Below are positions 14,101 to 23,803 of a stretch of 64,000 bases of DNA, in pieces (the first letter of the stretch is position 1; every line of letters starts with the position of its first letter). The notes beneath the pieces are model-generated. The model saw only the letters and a program-made list of their open reading frames with translations, did not search any database and had not been told where the DNA came from. Both the position numbers and the translations under genes were made by a program. This DNA is from Aurelia coerulea. Its lineage: Eukaryota; Cnidaria; Scyphozoa; Semaeostomeae; Ulmaridae. The stretch covers positions 18,611,001 to 18,675,000 of the forward strand of contig CM076948.1 in NCBI GenBank assembly GCA_039566865.1, written 5' to 3'.

Positions 14101-15666
14101 TTCCCCTTGTAATTCCCCTTCTTGACCCCCCTTGATAGAACCCAGCTTTGTCCCAGGTTAACATACGCAGTATTTACAAATTGTCTTTCTTCTGTTCAGG
14201 TAGAACAAGCTGCGAATGGTGCCTGCGACGGATTATCAATGCTCATCTCCACAGTAAGTTCTTTGTGATGAGGTTAGGGCGATCCAAAAATTTTATCAGA
14301 AGTATCCGCTGAATGTCATTAGGTCCAAGTGCAATGGAGTCCGTTGGGTATCTGTTATATGGAATAAGGTCTTGGGTGCGCCAATAAAGTTTAGGTGCTT
14401 GAAAATTTCCAGAGAAATGGATTGAAAGGAATTGATCATGTCTGTTTTTTACAAGAAACGGCAGCAAATTTTGGGATCTTTCTCGTACTTTTCTAGACAC
14501 CACCTGGTGGTAAATTTGATGTTTATGAAGAATCCTCGGCCAAGAGACCTTCGATCAAATGGCAAATACTTTCATCACACGGAACAATGCACAAGTAAAT
14601 AGAGTCTCCATCGAGTGTCTAGAAATCGATCTTTGAAAATATGCTAAATATCACGACCGTATCATTTCTTTTAAGGTTACTGTAACCGTTCAGGCGGCGA
14701 TTAAGAAACTCCGTTTACCAGTGCCGTTCGTCAAAATATAGCAAACAAACTTATGCATCATTCGACGCAGAATTAAACGAAGAATATCATAAAAATATAT
14801 TCAGTTGATTCAATAAAATCACGAATGACTTATTCTAGATTTAAGGCAAAATCGACCACCCTTGCGAAAAAATCTTTGTGTACCCCAATGATAATCGTTG
14901 GACCACGACTATCTATTTACCAAAGACATAAGGCCCTGAACTGCAAAACCGTGTCACGAATTTTTGATAAAAGGTTTTTTCTTGAAATGATATCATTTTA
15001 AATAAAAGCAAATGTCTTAAATGTCTTTTTTAACTTTCAGACCCTTATAAAAATCGGACCATTGGATCTATCACAAATCGCTGACACGGTTTCGTAGTTA
15101 TATGCTTTGTGACCCTGTGTGCCAAGTTTCAAGCGATTCGATTGGCCTGTTGGGTACACAAAGATTTTTTATTACCCACCAGTACTCCGGAATCCTGTTT
15201 CGAGAAATCAGGCTTTTATCAAAATGAAGCAAAAATTGCGGGAAATACGATTATGCATGAAAGGTCAAGCAATTAGGCTTAAGCGCGGTATTGGTAAAGC
15301 ATTATATCAATAACATAGCAGCGCGGGATGTCACGAACATAGCTGCAAGGTCAAGTGAGTTTACTTTAATCCCCTAATGTATATTCCCGCAACTTTTGAG
15401 AAACATGATTGCTCCTTTTAAAATGCTCAGATTTATAAGTAATTGTGACTATTTTTGGAAGTGAGTTGGTTTAAACCGGTTTAAACAGTCCTCAAATACT
15501 TGTACCATCAGATTATGACAAAAACGAAAAATCGAAAATTTGTCGTCTGAACAGTTACAGTAACCTTAAGTTCTGTTATCTTTTGATTGAGATTCTTTGA
15601 AGATTTGTTCGAATGTTTTAGACCCTCGCCAGTTTTGCTGCCAAAGATTTTTCGTGTAATCAATGA
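2144..15666 (+). CDS. COQ9: COQ9, ubiquinone biosynthesis protein (partial, C-terminal half, 6 exons)
   Basis: Exons: 2144-2228, 3104-3208, 4265-4316, 6614-6717, 14200-14253 and probably 15622-15666 (TGA stop). Every junction has AG/GT sites and the phases join without a frameshift, giving about 147 residues. Recognisable COQ9 blocks in order are TEFIQDALMMRLQMIRPYI, HTWPQ, MVDEVWYHAGDTSTD, FNWYTKRGSLAAIYGASELF and MTQDRSADFENT. These correspond to the helical C-terminal lipid-binding part of the family. COQ9 is a mitochondrial matrix protein that binds ubiquinone intermediates and delivers them to COQ7. The N-terminal presequence and TetR-like first half must lie upstream of the window. The last exon encodes a divergent tail ending NQ; it is supported only by splice sites and phase. 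The introns contain a nested GPCR gene and several transposons. The identity is secure from motif order; the final exon is less so. Confidence 0.9.
2718..3020. repeat. Dispersed repeat, copy 1 (ends in ACTCACCCGGTA)
   Basis: The segment starts near TTCCATTCCCCCAAGAGGAT and runs through TTCAAACGCCGGGCC to ACTCACCCGGTA. The same order of blocks recurs at about 23620-23670 plus 24793-25046. The terminal CTCACCCGGTA matches the terminal inverted repeat of the mariner-type element at 45140-47694, which suggests a non-autonomous relative. Confidence 0.45.
5494..6245. mobile_element. Mariner-type foldback MITE with CAGGGTGTCC ends
   Basis: The left end CAGGGTGTCCCAAAAATATT follows TA, and the right end GGACACCCTT is followed by TA. 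The arms are imperfect inverted repeats of about 200 bp; AAGTTCAAGTTTGTGCGAAA near 5660 pairs with its complement near 6070. There is no coding capacity. Other copies with the same ends are at 38727, 42488 and 61093. The element lies in the COQ9 intron between exons 4265-4316 and 6614-6717. A TA duplication with these termini is typical of Tc1/mariner non-autonomous elements. Confidence 0.7.
7527..7690 (-). mobile_element. 5'-truncated LINE 3'-UTR fragment with poly(A)
   Basis: Read on the - strand this is a LINE tail that ends in an 18-20 base A run. The internal block GGGGTAGTCATAGTCTTTTG resembles the tails of the LINE pieces at 20420-20540 (+), 13803-13960 (-) and 40530-40640 (-). No coding sequence remains. 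Confidence 0.55.
7691..9030. other. Intronic DNA with scattered GCTCGCTTCGCTCGC motifs
   Basis: Part of the large COQ9 intron. The near-palindromic motif GCTCGCTTCGCTCGC or a close relative appears around 8073, 8120 and 8720, suggesting remnants of one short repeat family. An open frame at 8272-8571 has no ATG and no recognisable domain and is not called. Confidence 0.4.
9031..9873. mobile_element. Foldback element with 9-bp target duplication
   Basis: It is flanked on both sides by AAGACAACG (9022-9030 and 9874-9882). The ends are inverted: AGCCTGCGTGCAGACTTTAC on the left and its complement on the right, with arms of about 80 bp. A 9-bp duplication with long inverted repeats is characteristic of Mutator-like foldback elements. 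The interior has no transposase. The AGCCTGCGTGCA end is shared with the small element at 43126-43264. Confidence 0.7.
9883..11148. other. Intronic DNA upstream of the GPCR gene
   Basis: AT-rich sequence of the COQ9 intron. It should contain the promoter of the nested GPCR gene, but I see no clear TATA box or other element that I could assign. An imperfect duplication of TTTACGAAGATCATAC occurs near 10815 and 10835. Confidence 0.3.
11149..12102 (+). CDS. Class A (rhodopsin-family) G-protein-coupled receptor, intronless, 317 aa
   Basis: A single open frame from ATG to TAA with seven hydrophobic segments. Landmarks: N-glycosylation site NSS (6-8), TM1 with GN (N38), TM2 SDLL with D66, DRY at 119-121 after TM3, a basic third loop with KKQRR, TM6 with CFAP (240-243, where CWxP is usual) and TM7 NPIIY (282-286), followed by a short tail with cysteines. 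The family acts at the plasma membrane and couples ligand binding to G proteins; the ligand is unknown. Position 3.25 is glycine (G95) instead of the usual cysteine, and the second extracellular loop is short with no obvious partner, as in melanocortin/S1P/cannabinoid-type receptors. The gene lies on the same strand inside a COQ9 intron and has no introns of its own. The receptor identity is secure; the subfamily is open. Confidence 0.93.
   Translation: MATECNSSAVLFQKTVSINIILFLILDFLIASLTIVGNSIFMLTLIKNRELHTPSNMLLGALCFSDLLVGYIVHPMLFSFYFKVELQREYDVLIGKIVYTSSDICIGLSFLFAVIVSLDRYAAICYPYRYHVLASCKTHLWLAVVSGMALMIIPVIHQFIGEPLFLTAFKCALVTIGVLLILFSYCRIYSVIKKQRRSVQTLGTIEPTTGANQSQEGEGRKYQRARAIMILAILVCQFLCFAPFFALMIYFIVMSSTCWDSPTTFIFNIWVVFIVLANSAINPIIYCVKCKKIKASIFRFLCGIRHDESLSTDSRQN
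12103..13214. other. Sequence 3' of the GPCR gene
   Basis: Presumably 3'-UTR and intron of COQ9. An AATAAA-containing stretch (GAAATAAAACAC, about 12660) could serve as a polyadenylation signal for the receptor. Otherwise I see nothing assignable. Near 13150 a CAGTGACGTAGCTC plus G-run resembles the end of an hAT-type MITE, but no second end was found. Confidence 0.3.
13215..13800 (-). pseudogene. CR1/jockey-like LINE 3' fragment (C-terminal tail of ORF2)
   Basis: On the - strand, between about 13770 and 13600, the frame reads CFSYRGAKLWNSL followed by a short Ser/Lys-rich tail and a stop. This is the conserved end of CR1-type ORF2 (compare CFAYRGAKLWNSLGPEI in the intact copy at 16661). The 3' end carries (ATGAA)-type short repeats, seen on the + strand as CATTTCATTTCATT near 13225. 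It is 5'-truncated and dead. A second, different LINE tail follows at 13803-13960 (-). Confidence 0.75.
14675..15565. mobile_element. piggyBac-like non-autonomous element flanked by TTAA
   Basis: TTAA flanks both sides (14671-14674 and 15566-15569). The terminal inverted repeats are GGTTACTGTAACCGTTCAGG on the left and the complement of CTGAACAGTTACAGTAACC on the right, about 24 bp with few mismatches. TTAA duplication is the hallmark of piggyBac elements. There is no transposase; 891 bp. It sits in the last COQ9 intron, about 55 bp upstream of the proposed final exon. A lone TTACTGTAACCTTAA at about 6432 suggests a second relic end. Confidence 0.72.
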
Positions 15667-16454
15667 TTCCCGTTACAAAAGACAATCGAGAAGAAGCATA
15701 GAAAATGCTTTGGTCCCTTGGCAACCAAGCATAATTTGATTCATTTCAATCTGTTTGATACTTTAGTACAAATATTCAAACGCCTGAACTTGTTTTGGTG
15801 AGCCCAGTATGACTACAGTGGTGTCGCCCATTAGGCACATGTCGTCGCAAAGTTATGAGTTAGATCCAAAAAGTGCAATTAATGAAAAAACCAAATACCC
15901 AGATTATATCACCAACTAATGGAGAGAAAGATCACACAGAGTATTGACTTCTTGCGTAAACTTTATACTGATTTTAGAAGATTTTAAAGAAGGGGGAAAA
16001 CGTCGTTTTCTTCGAGTGTAGCCCATTATGGCCGCAGGAGAAACATTGAACGCTACTCTCCGATAAAAGTTTTAATAAGAAAAACAGTTTTAATTATTGT
16101 TCTTCGTTTGTCATTTAAACACAAAGATATCAATAAGAATTAACCTAAACTTCGAGTTTTGGCAATTGAAATACATGCTTCGAGTTGTTCTAAATCCTGC
16201 CTTATTTCTTGTGATTGGATGGATGAGTTTTGGCATAGTTTCTAAAATGAAAATAGGACTTAATATAATGCTGCCTTTTTTGGGTTTCAATGATTTTCCA
16301 AGTCAGTAAATAAGATTTTAACTCAAATTGGTGTTTTTTAAATAAATTTTGCATTTTAATATTTTGAAGTGATTGGAAACTTCTCTGCAAAATCTGTCTT
16401 TGGAATTCACGATCCAAAAGGATTATCCTACCTCACTCAACTTAAGGTTCATTC
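15667..16454. other. COQ9 3' flank
   Basis: Noncoding, AT-rich. Two short motifs, TCGCCCATTAGG (about 15825) and TAGCCCATTATGGCC (about 16018), resemble GGCATAATGGGCGACG at about 20558 and CCATAATGGGCGACG at about 20966, probably ends of another repeat family. No gene is visible. Confidence 0.3.
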
Positions 16455-16660
16455 ATTCATTTCATTTTATCTTTTTTACCCATGGTAGCCCCTCAATAAT
16501 GATAATTGATTTACAGGGGGCCATGCTAAAAACTTACAAATAACTACTAATTTACAATAAAACGACATTTGCTATAAAACCTAATCCTAAACCTAAACCT
16601 AAACTAATTACAAATTGTCATAAATAAATAAAAGAAAACAGAAAAGAATTGGTGAGAAAT

Positions 16661-19519
16661 TCATGGTTGCACCTTCTTTTTAAACGCTCTCAGGGTTGAA
16701 GTATTTCGGATCTCAGGGCCAAGACTGTTCCAAAGCTTGGCGCCTCGGTACGCGAAACATTTCTGCCCCCCTGCCGATTTTAATAATGGCAACCTGAGAT
16801 TGACTTCGGCGTTTCTAAGAGAACGACTGGTAGAGTTGTTGACTCTCGTGAACATGTCTTTCATATAAGAAGGCACGTCACCATTAAGGGATTTAAAGAC
16901 CATTTTCTGAGCTTCAAAATCAATAAGCTCCCTGACAGTCGGCCATTTAAGCGCCCGAACAACTGGTAAAGCAGTAGCATCAAATGGACTGTTGGAGACG
17001 AGTTTTGCAGCCCGATTTTGAAGTTTCTGCAATTTTTCAATGGCAGTCACCCCAGCATTTCCCCAGACAGGGCAGCAATATCTAAAGTAAGGCTCCACTA
17101 AACTCTTATACATTGTCTTGACAGTTGAAATAGGAAGGTACTGCTTGGCATAACGAAGCACACCAATACCTCTAGAGATCTTATTAGTTGTTAGGGCCAA
17201 TTGAGATGTCCATTTAAGTTGATGGTCAACCTGAACACCAAGGTATTTGACCTCCTTTACCAACTTGATATCCTCGGAACCAATCTTAAGGTGTGGTTTG
17301 GTTGAATCAACAGAGTCAATTTTTCGCAGCTTACCATTACTCCCTATAATCATTGCTTCTGTCTTTGCAACGTTTAAAGACAACTTATTCCCTTCTAGCC
17401 ATCCTTTCAAAGCTTCTAAGTCAGCATTAACTGCTTGATTAATTTCCGAAACAGATTCAGAGGCATAGTAAATGCTTGTGTCATCTGCATACATGGATAC
17501 AAGGGAATTTTTCAAACAACAAGGAAGATCGTTAATATAGACCAGAAAGAGAAGTGGTCCAAGACATGAACCTTGTGGTACACCGCAAGTTATACTGTCT
17601 GTAGCGGAAATTCGCCCATTCACCTTACAGCATTGTCGTCTACTGGTGAGATATGAGCGAAACCAGCCAAGTTCTTTTCCTTTCAAGCCACAGAAGTTAA
17701 GCTTCCTTAATAGAATATCGTGGTCAACTGTGTCAAAAGCTTTCTTTAGGTCTATGTAAACGACAGCTGTGTATTTACCTTTATCAATGTTTAAGTACCA
17801 GTCGTTCGTGCACTTTAACAGAGACGTGGGAACCGAATGAAGGGCCCGAAAACCTGACTGACCAGAGAAAATCAGCTTGTTTTTGTCAAGGTAATCGTAC
17901 AGCTGGTTATAGACAAGCTTCTCAAATAAACGAGAGACAACAGGTAGCACCGATATAGGCCTATAATTTGACCTATCATCTTTTGAGCCTTGCTTAAAAA
18001 TTGGAGCTACGTTAGCAGTTTTCCAGTTGTCAGAGAAGCAGCCGACGGACAGAGACAATGTGAAGATTTGGGCAAGCGAAGGAGCCAAAATCTCAATACC
18101 TACTTTAAGAAAGTGACTAGAAATGCGATCAGTGCCAGAACCATTTGATTTTTTGATCTTGGAACATGCTTTTATAACCTCTTCAGTGGTAATAGGCTTA
18201 AAGAAAAAAGTAGAATCAGTCTTTCCTTCACCACAATCACCATCTAGAAGAGGGTTTTCTTTGTTAGGTATATTTTCGCTAAGGTTTTTCCCCACATTGC
18301 AGAAAAAATTATTCATAGTGTCAGCTATTTCTTGGGGGTTAGTAATTTTATCCTCGCCATTTTTAATAGACAATATTTCAGTAGTTTTGGACCTTTTATT
18401 CACCAACTGGTTTATAGTCTTCCATGTTTCCTTAGTGTCCCCAGCACAAGACTGAATCTTATTTGAAAAATATTCTCTTTTCATTTTAGAGTTCAAATTA
18501 TTGGCCTTGCATCGCATTTGTCTGTAGGCACTCATAAGTAGCTCAGATTTTGCCTTTACTGCAGCAGCCTTCAATTTGTCTCGTGTCCTGAAGAGCTGCT
18601 TCAGATCAGGGGTGATCCAAGGACTGAAACGCTCAGTGACTCTACGCTCTCTTAAGGGGGCATGCTTCTCAATGATGGAAGACAATTGATTTGACCACAA
18701 ACGAACTGCATTGTCTAAACCATCGCTGTTGTGTACAATAGCAGACCAGTCAGTTTCGGCAAGGTCAATTAAAAACAGGTCCTTGTCAAAATTTTTCATC
18801 TGTCTAGACGTTATTACTTTATGGTTGGCTTTGATAGATCCCCGAAACTTACGAGTCACATATACCAAATAATGATCGCTAATGCATGTTTTTACAACGC
18901 CAGATTCGACAATATTTGAAGGGTTGCTGATTGCGACATGATCAATTATAGTGGCAGTATCGACTGTCTCTCTGGTAGGTTCGGTAATAAGTTGCTTCAG
19001 TCCAAAGGAGTTATAGAAATCCAACATGTATTTAGTGCAACTTGGAACATCAGAATTTAGGCATTCTAAGGGATTCAAAGCAGAGCTAACGTCACAATTT
19101 GTGTCACCTAATAAGATGATCTCTTTTCCCTCAGACTCTAGATAACTGAAAACGTCTTCTAACTTATCAAATACTTCTACCGGATCAGAAGGAGGTCGGT
19201 ACCAAGAAACCACAAGAAAAGGCTTAGCTTGGAGTGGCTTCACCTCTATGCATTTAAGTTCAAGATTAGAGACAGGAATGTCATCCCTTGCATCTACTAC
19301 AAATGTGTCTCTAATATAAAAACCTATACCACCCCCTCTACGGTTACGGTCCAGTCTGTCAAACCTGTATCCTTCAATCTTTAGAAGCTCACTCGAGTAG
19401 TCAGAATCTATTTTGGTTTCATTTAGCGCTAATATATGGATATTTTTCTCGTGAAGGAGAAGTCTTATTTCATCAATGTGAGCGGGAAGACTGTTTACAT
19501 TGAGAGAGGCTATAACCAT
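16661..19519 (-). CDS. LINE ORF2: endonuclease/reverse transcriptase polyprotein, 952 aa
   Basis: Uninterrupted frame from ATG to TGA. The N-terminal apurinic/apyrimidinic-type endonuclease (about 1-220) shows NVNSL (7-11), NETK with E34, the RRGGGIGFY block (60-68), SWYRPP (105-110), GDTNCD (138-143), DH (193-194) and SDH (214-216). The reverse transcriptase (about 440-720) shows NYRPISVLPV (518-527), YIDLKKAFDTVDH with D590, GVPQGS (646-651) and the catalytic YADD (677-680). The C-terminus has the CFAYRGAKLWNSL block and no RNase H. The enzyme nicks the target and primes reverse transcription there. Domain order and length fit CR1/jockey-group ORF2. All catalytic residues I can check are present, so the enzyme could be functional. 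Confidence 0.95.
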   Translation of the reverse strand: MVIASLNVNSLPAHIDEIRLLLHEKNIHILALNETKIDSDYSSELLKIEGYRFDRLDRNRRGGGIGFYIRDTFVVDARDDIPVSNLELKCIEVKPLQAKPFLVVSWYRPPSDPVEVFDKLEDVFSYLESEGKEIILLGDTNCDVSSALNPLECLNSDVPSCTKYMLDFYNSFGLKQLITEPTRETVDTATIIDHVAISNPSNIVESGVVKTCISDHYLVYVTRKFRGSIKANHKVITSRQMKNFDKDLFLIDLAETDWSAIVHNSDGLDNAVRLWSNQLSSIIEKHAPLRERRVTERFSPWITPDLKQLFRTRDKLKAAAVKAKSELLMSAYRQMRCKANNLNSKMKREYFSNKIQSCAGDTKETWKTINQLVNKRSKTTEILSIKNGEDKITNPQEIADTMNNFFCNVGKNLSENIPNKENPLLDGDCGEGKTDSTFFFKPITTEEVIKACSKIKKSNGSGTDRISSHFLKVGIEILAPSLAQIFTLSLSVGCFSDNWKTANVAPIFKQGSKDDRSNYRPISVLPVVSRLFEKLVYNQLYDYLDKNKLIFSGQSGFRALHSVPTSLLKCTNDWYLNIDKGKYTAVVYIDLKKAFDTVDHDILLRKLNFCGLKGKELGWFRSYLTSRRQCCKVNGRISATDSITCGVPQGSCLGPLLFLVYINDLPCCLKNSLVSMYADDTSIYYASESVSEINQAVNADLEALKGWLEGNKLSLNVAKTEAMIIGSNGKLRKIDSVDSTKPHLKIGSEDIKLVKEVKYLGVQVDHQLKWTSQLALTTNKISRGIGVLRYAKQYLPISTVKTMYKSLVEPYFRYCCPVWGNAGVTAIEKLQKLQNRAAKLVSNSPFDATALPVVRALKWPTVRELIDFEAQKMVFKSLNGDVPSYMKDMFTRVNNSTSRSLRNAEVNLRLPLLKSAGGQKCFAYRGAKLWNSLGPEIRNTSTLRAFKKKVQP

Positions 19520-19681
19520 ACCCTTCCTAAACCCCAGCTTTGTACCAACAGGGCAGAATGTCGAATCATCTACCGGGTGTGAGGCAGTTGAGTCCCTTGC
19601 CGGTAAAGATGTGCGGGTGGTTGAGTGGTGATTAATGGCTACGCCTACCCTTGCTTCTACTACATTATCAATATTAATAAG

Positions 19682-19823
19682 TCAGAAATCCGTAACGGCA
19701 TTTAAAAGATTGTTTGCAAAAATCTTACTACCATATTTGTTTAAGTGCAACTTGCTTCTGTTAAGGTGATTTGCCGGATCGATGTTCGAATGGTCAAAAT
19801 ATGTAAAATTGTTCTCTGAGCAA
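19682..19823 (-). pseudogene. C-terminal remnant of LINE ORF1 (possible SGNH-hydrolase type)
   Basis: Upstream of ORF2 on the - strand a frame ends in HLNRSKLHLNKYG, then about 15 residues and a TGA. This pattern resembles the final catalytic-His block of the esterase-like ORF1 of some CR1 elements. Everything N-terminal is missing because the insertion is 5'-truncated here. The assignment to the SGNH type is an inference from one motif. Confidence 0.5.
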
Positions 19824-20540
19824 AGGTCTCAGCAAGTTGAATTTCCACAAATTCAAGTATAATTCTAGGGATACCATAAATCCAATGTGCCCAACAAACG
19901 ATGGCATTGAGGATACGGAGCACTATTTGTTGCTCTGCCCTTCTTTTGATGTTCAACGACGAAATCTTCTCGCTGGAATTGCTATATTACTACGACCACA
20001 TGTGCAAATCACCGATCTTCCAAATGATGCTCTGATGCAACTTTTGATATATGGTGATCAAGACCTTTCTAATGACTTGAACAGAAGTATACTCGAATTG
20101 GCGTTACGTTTCATTCACGAAACTGGTCGGTTTTACTAAGATCCTTTGTAACTTCAGTACCAAGCAACCATCAAATCCCTTAACTTAAATCATCCGTTTC
20201 TTTGTAACTTCTGTTTCACATTAGATGCCGTGGATAGTTTGCGACCTCAAACCAATGAAGAGTTGCGCTCGTGACATTTTGAATTTCATTACAAACCCGA
20301 CCCGACATCTAATGTTAGGCAGAATCTAATATAATAAAGTATCCATTAGGTTTTGATCGTTCGTAATCGTAGTGTACCTAATTGTATGTAGTTTAACGTT
20401 GCGTGTCTTTTCTATTGGCCATGGGGTAGTCATTGTCCTTCGCTCCCCTTGGCATCGTCCCTGTACTGTTGTACAGTATTAGGAAGGTATAGTAGAATGT
20501 AAGATTTATTGTAATATTTTATATGTAAAATAAAAAACTT
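19824..20540 (+). pseudogene. LINE 3' fragment with C-terminal zinc-knuckle, second family
   Basis: The + strand frame to 20139 reads MCPTNDGIEDTEHYLLLCPS, followed by FDVQRRNLLAG and a helical tail ending HETGRFY. The C..H..C spacing is the C-terminal zinc-knuckle-like region of some non-LTR ORF2 proteins. A 3'-UTR with GGGGTAGTCATTGTCCTTCG and an A-rich end (about 20525) follows. The homologous end at 40927-41208 (-) has the same DTEHFLLLCPSFGIHRRDLL block. The catalytic domains are missing; dead fragment. Confidence 0.75.
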
Positions 20541-23500
20541 TTCTGGTAAACTGATGGGCATAATGGGCGACGAAAATAGCAATTAGCAGCACTGACACTT
20601 CATAACCTTAAATCTGAATTAGAAGTCACTTTGCTTTGATTTCATTAGAGACAGGACTTCTGAAAAATCAAAGCACATTTCAAAAAATTTCACACCACAA
20701 GGTGTTGAACGAACGAAGAAGAAGGAAGGACTGTAAATAGAATCATGAAATTTGCAGATACTTGAAAGAATCAATTAGAGATATGCTCAAACCATCTCGT
20801 CGGGTTTCAATGCAAATGAACTGAAACGTCAGTGAAGGTCAAATCATGATAAAACAGATGTCAGCGAAGATTCTCCCCGCAATTGCAATTTTATTACTAG
20901 TCGTCAGTCCCCTGAAATTTAATTTCTCTTGCTAGCCGGCCATAATGGCGACCGGCCATAATGGGCGACGCTACTCTAATCATCATGATCGAAAAAAGCA
21001 CACCACACTACAAAAATCATTCCCATGGTGTTCTCGCTTCATTTTACGTTGATCACGAAGCCAAGGGAATATCCTGGTACATTTTGCGCAAATCTGTCAA
21101 AAAATGGACAGATTAGCAGCCATTGCTGATTCGCAGTTTGATAGGCAGCGGTAATTATGCGACCTCGATTCCAAACAACGAGGCAACATTGTAATGGTTG
21201 TTGCTTAGTGACTAGAGTATGTTGTTGTTCCTCGAATAATTAGGAAGTTTTCCAGAAATATCATGCTATCTATTGTTTTCGAATGACCAATCAAATTGCG
21301 AAACGGCCATTTGTATTCCAGAGTGGAGGTAAAGCAACGAACTCACCTAGGGACGAGATTTTAGATGTACAGTTTTGCTTCCACGTTGAGTTTATCCCCA
21401 TAATATCGTGTTAAAAACAAGGCTCGAGGAGTATTTATCAGCTCAAGAACGGCTAGACTTGAATGGCCATTGTGTGCATTTTTTCTTCTCATCCCTAAGA
21501 AATGTACGTGCCTCCTAGGCTAGAAACATGCCTAGAGGTCGTTTTTTGAAATTATATTCTGTGTGAATGTCCATGCGAAATCAGCTTTAGGCGATAGGGT
21601 CACTCTAGGGTTGCTCTAGAGTGCAGGATGGACGAGGGGTCAGGAATAACTGGCTTGTGCGGAAAATTCTGAATCTCATTAATTGGGAGATCGGGCGGTC
21701 TGAACGTAATGGATGGAAAATTGTTCTGTAGTCTTTCGAAACGCACCAATTTAAAACATTTTAAGAGTCACAGAGACTACCAATAAGAAAAATATATTTG
21801 GAGTCATATTTCTGGCCTTCTGGCACATTGCTTAGATACTTTATAATAACATACGTATGAATATTGAAACTTTTACATTCTAGGCTCAGAATATGCTTGG
21901 ATACAACTGCCGTAAGCGATGATATACATTACTCATGACTAGTCAAATGCGTACTAAATTGATGGCGTTATTTCTGATAATGTAAAGAATCTTGTAGCAA
22001 TGAGAGTGAATCTACTGGAAATTCTAGTACAACCGATGAGTATCAGTGACTTGTTATGAGAAGATGATTTGCTTATTGTATCCCCTGCTGTGTGACAAAG
22101 TAGTTAGATATAGCCTTCTTTCTGTGGAATACAACCGTTTAAAAAAACATTTTAGACTTTCTAACGCAAGTAAAGGCCAAAGAATTGTCTAAAGTAGCTT
22201 TTAGATTCACTCAAGCTCGATTGTGTCATCTGGTGTTTACAATGATTTTGTACAGTTGTATCAAAACGGCTGTGTGACGGACGAAATTCGTTTTGAAGAT
22301 AATATTACTCGAATCATTGTCATGAGTTCAAACATTCAGTTATTTGTGAGATGCCTGTAGCCTTGAGGCAAATCAGAAGAAGCGATGATCTAGTTATTTT
22401 TTATTTGCTGACTGTCGCAAAAAACATTGCCCCCGTTTTGGTCGCTGCATACAATTGCAGATGTTTTCAATAAACTTCATTTTAATGCTCCAATTTATGT
22501 TTGATATGGACATGCTATGAAAATCGGGGAAATACCATCATCTTCATCCCTAAGATAGGTCCTAGTCGAAACCAGAGTCTAAATTGGAGGAGCAAAGAGC
22601 ATTCAGACAATTTACGAGACACCAATGAAGGTCATATAAAACAGCTACTGGAGATTTTCAAGGAAATCGACTATTGAAATCATTCGTTTTGGATTCTTGA
22701 GCCAAAGGTTATATCTTTGTAACAAATATTTTATTGTATCTTATAATCAAAATTGACTGTTTTTAATGAGAGGTAAATGAAAACCCCCTGCCCGGTTGGG
22801 GTATAACTTCAATAGGCAGATGATGGGGGTGTGCCACTTTGACTTGTGAAAAAATCCTTAAATTTATTACATTTTCCAAAAGCTTGCCCCAAATTTTTAC
22901 TGGCCATTCAGACATATACCATAGAATTGTGATAAAAATTCAAAATTCTAACCAGTATGAATTTAGATCAAAATTAATACCCCAAAGAGTTATTCTTAAT
23001 AAATGACACCACAAACTTTGCATCATCGTTGCTGCATTTTCTTATTCAACAACGTTCTTCGTTGCTTCATTAGAAGCTTACCTATGCCCTACTTATGAAG
23101 TTATGATAAGTCGATGAGTTCGTGTTAGATGTTATGGGATTTGTGTCTTGGTCTGAGCCTTTTGATTAAACTTTTTGGCAAATTTTTTTGACGATAGTTT
23201 TTGTAAGTTACTGTACAGCGACGCAAACAGGGTACTATTTTCAGAGATGCCCTGTAATTCTTGCTTTCTACCGGAAGAATCAATAAAAAGGCCCGCCGGC
23301 GTTTGAAAAAGTGCTGCTTCCTCAATATCAAAGCAATAATATTGAAAAATGTCTTGTTTTATTCCCGATATGTCCAATTAGGTTCAATAATTTTCCCAGC
23401 TTTAATCGGCCATTCCTTCCCGTCAATATGGGAGATTTTCTATGGAAAGCCCTTTTCGAAAACCTGCCAAAACGAAGAAAACGACAAACAAAATTTCCCT

Positions 23501-23791
23501 TTGTTTTCCTTCCCAGCAATAATGACACTCGCATGCGTTCATGCATTTTGTCCTCTTGGGAGAATCAAATCCCCCAGAATAAGTTATTCATACTAGGGGA
23601 AGACTTTTTCACTTAGCGGGAAGACTTTTTCATTCCCCCAAGAGGATAGCACGTGCTAAGCAAGCTGTGTGAGATGTGTGAGATTGCTAAATACTCAGCC
23701 ATTTTGGTATTGTTCAGAAAATAATAGACGAAAGAATATTCTAGAGGGATGGGGTAGAAGTTAATTGTGTATTGACGAAATGATGAAATGG
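20541..23791. other. 3.2 kb without recognised genes
   Basis: Noncoding by eye on both strands. GGGCGACG motifs at about 20565 and 20970 bound a segment that may be a degenerate repeat. A block with TTCATTCCCCCAAGAGGATAG at 23630 is shared with 2735. Short overlapping frames around 23125-23616 occur on both strands without domains or ATG-donor pairs and are not called. Confidence 0.35.
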
Positions 23792-23803
23792 TAGATTAGA
23801 CAA

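Larger units (their letters stand above)
16455..19823 (-). mobile_element. CR1/jockey-like non-LTR retrotransposon, 5'-truncated, ORF2 intact
   Basis: The element runs on the - strand from a truncated ORF1 (19823) to a short tandem tail of ATGAA/ATGAATGA units at about 16455-16475. A (TTTAGG)-like short repeat lies in its 3'-UTR near 16575. It spans 3.4 kb. The 5' end abuts the 3' part of another LINE in the opposite direction, so this copy probably inserted at or into that one. The uninterrupted ORF2 suggests a young insertion, although without full ORF1 and promoter the copy is probably immobile by itself. Confidence 0.85.
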
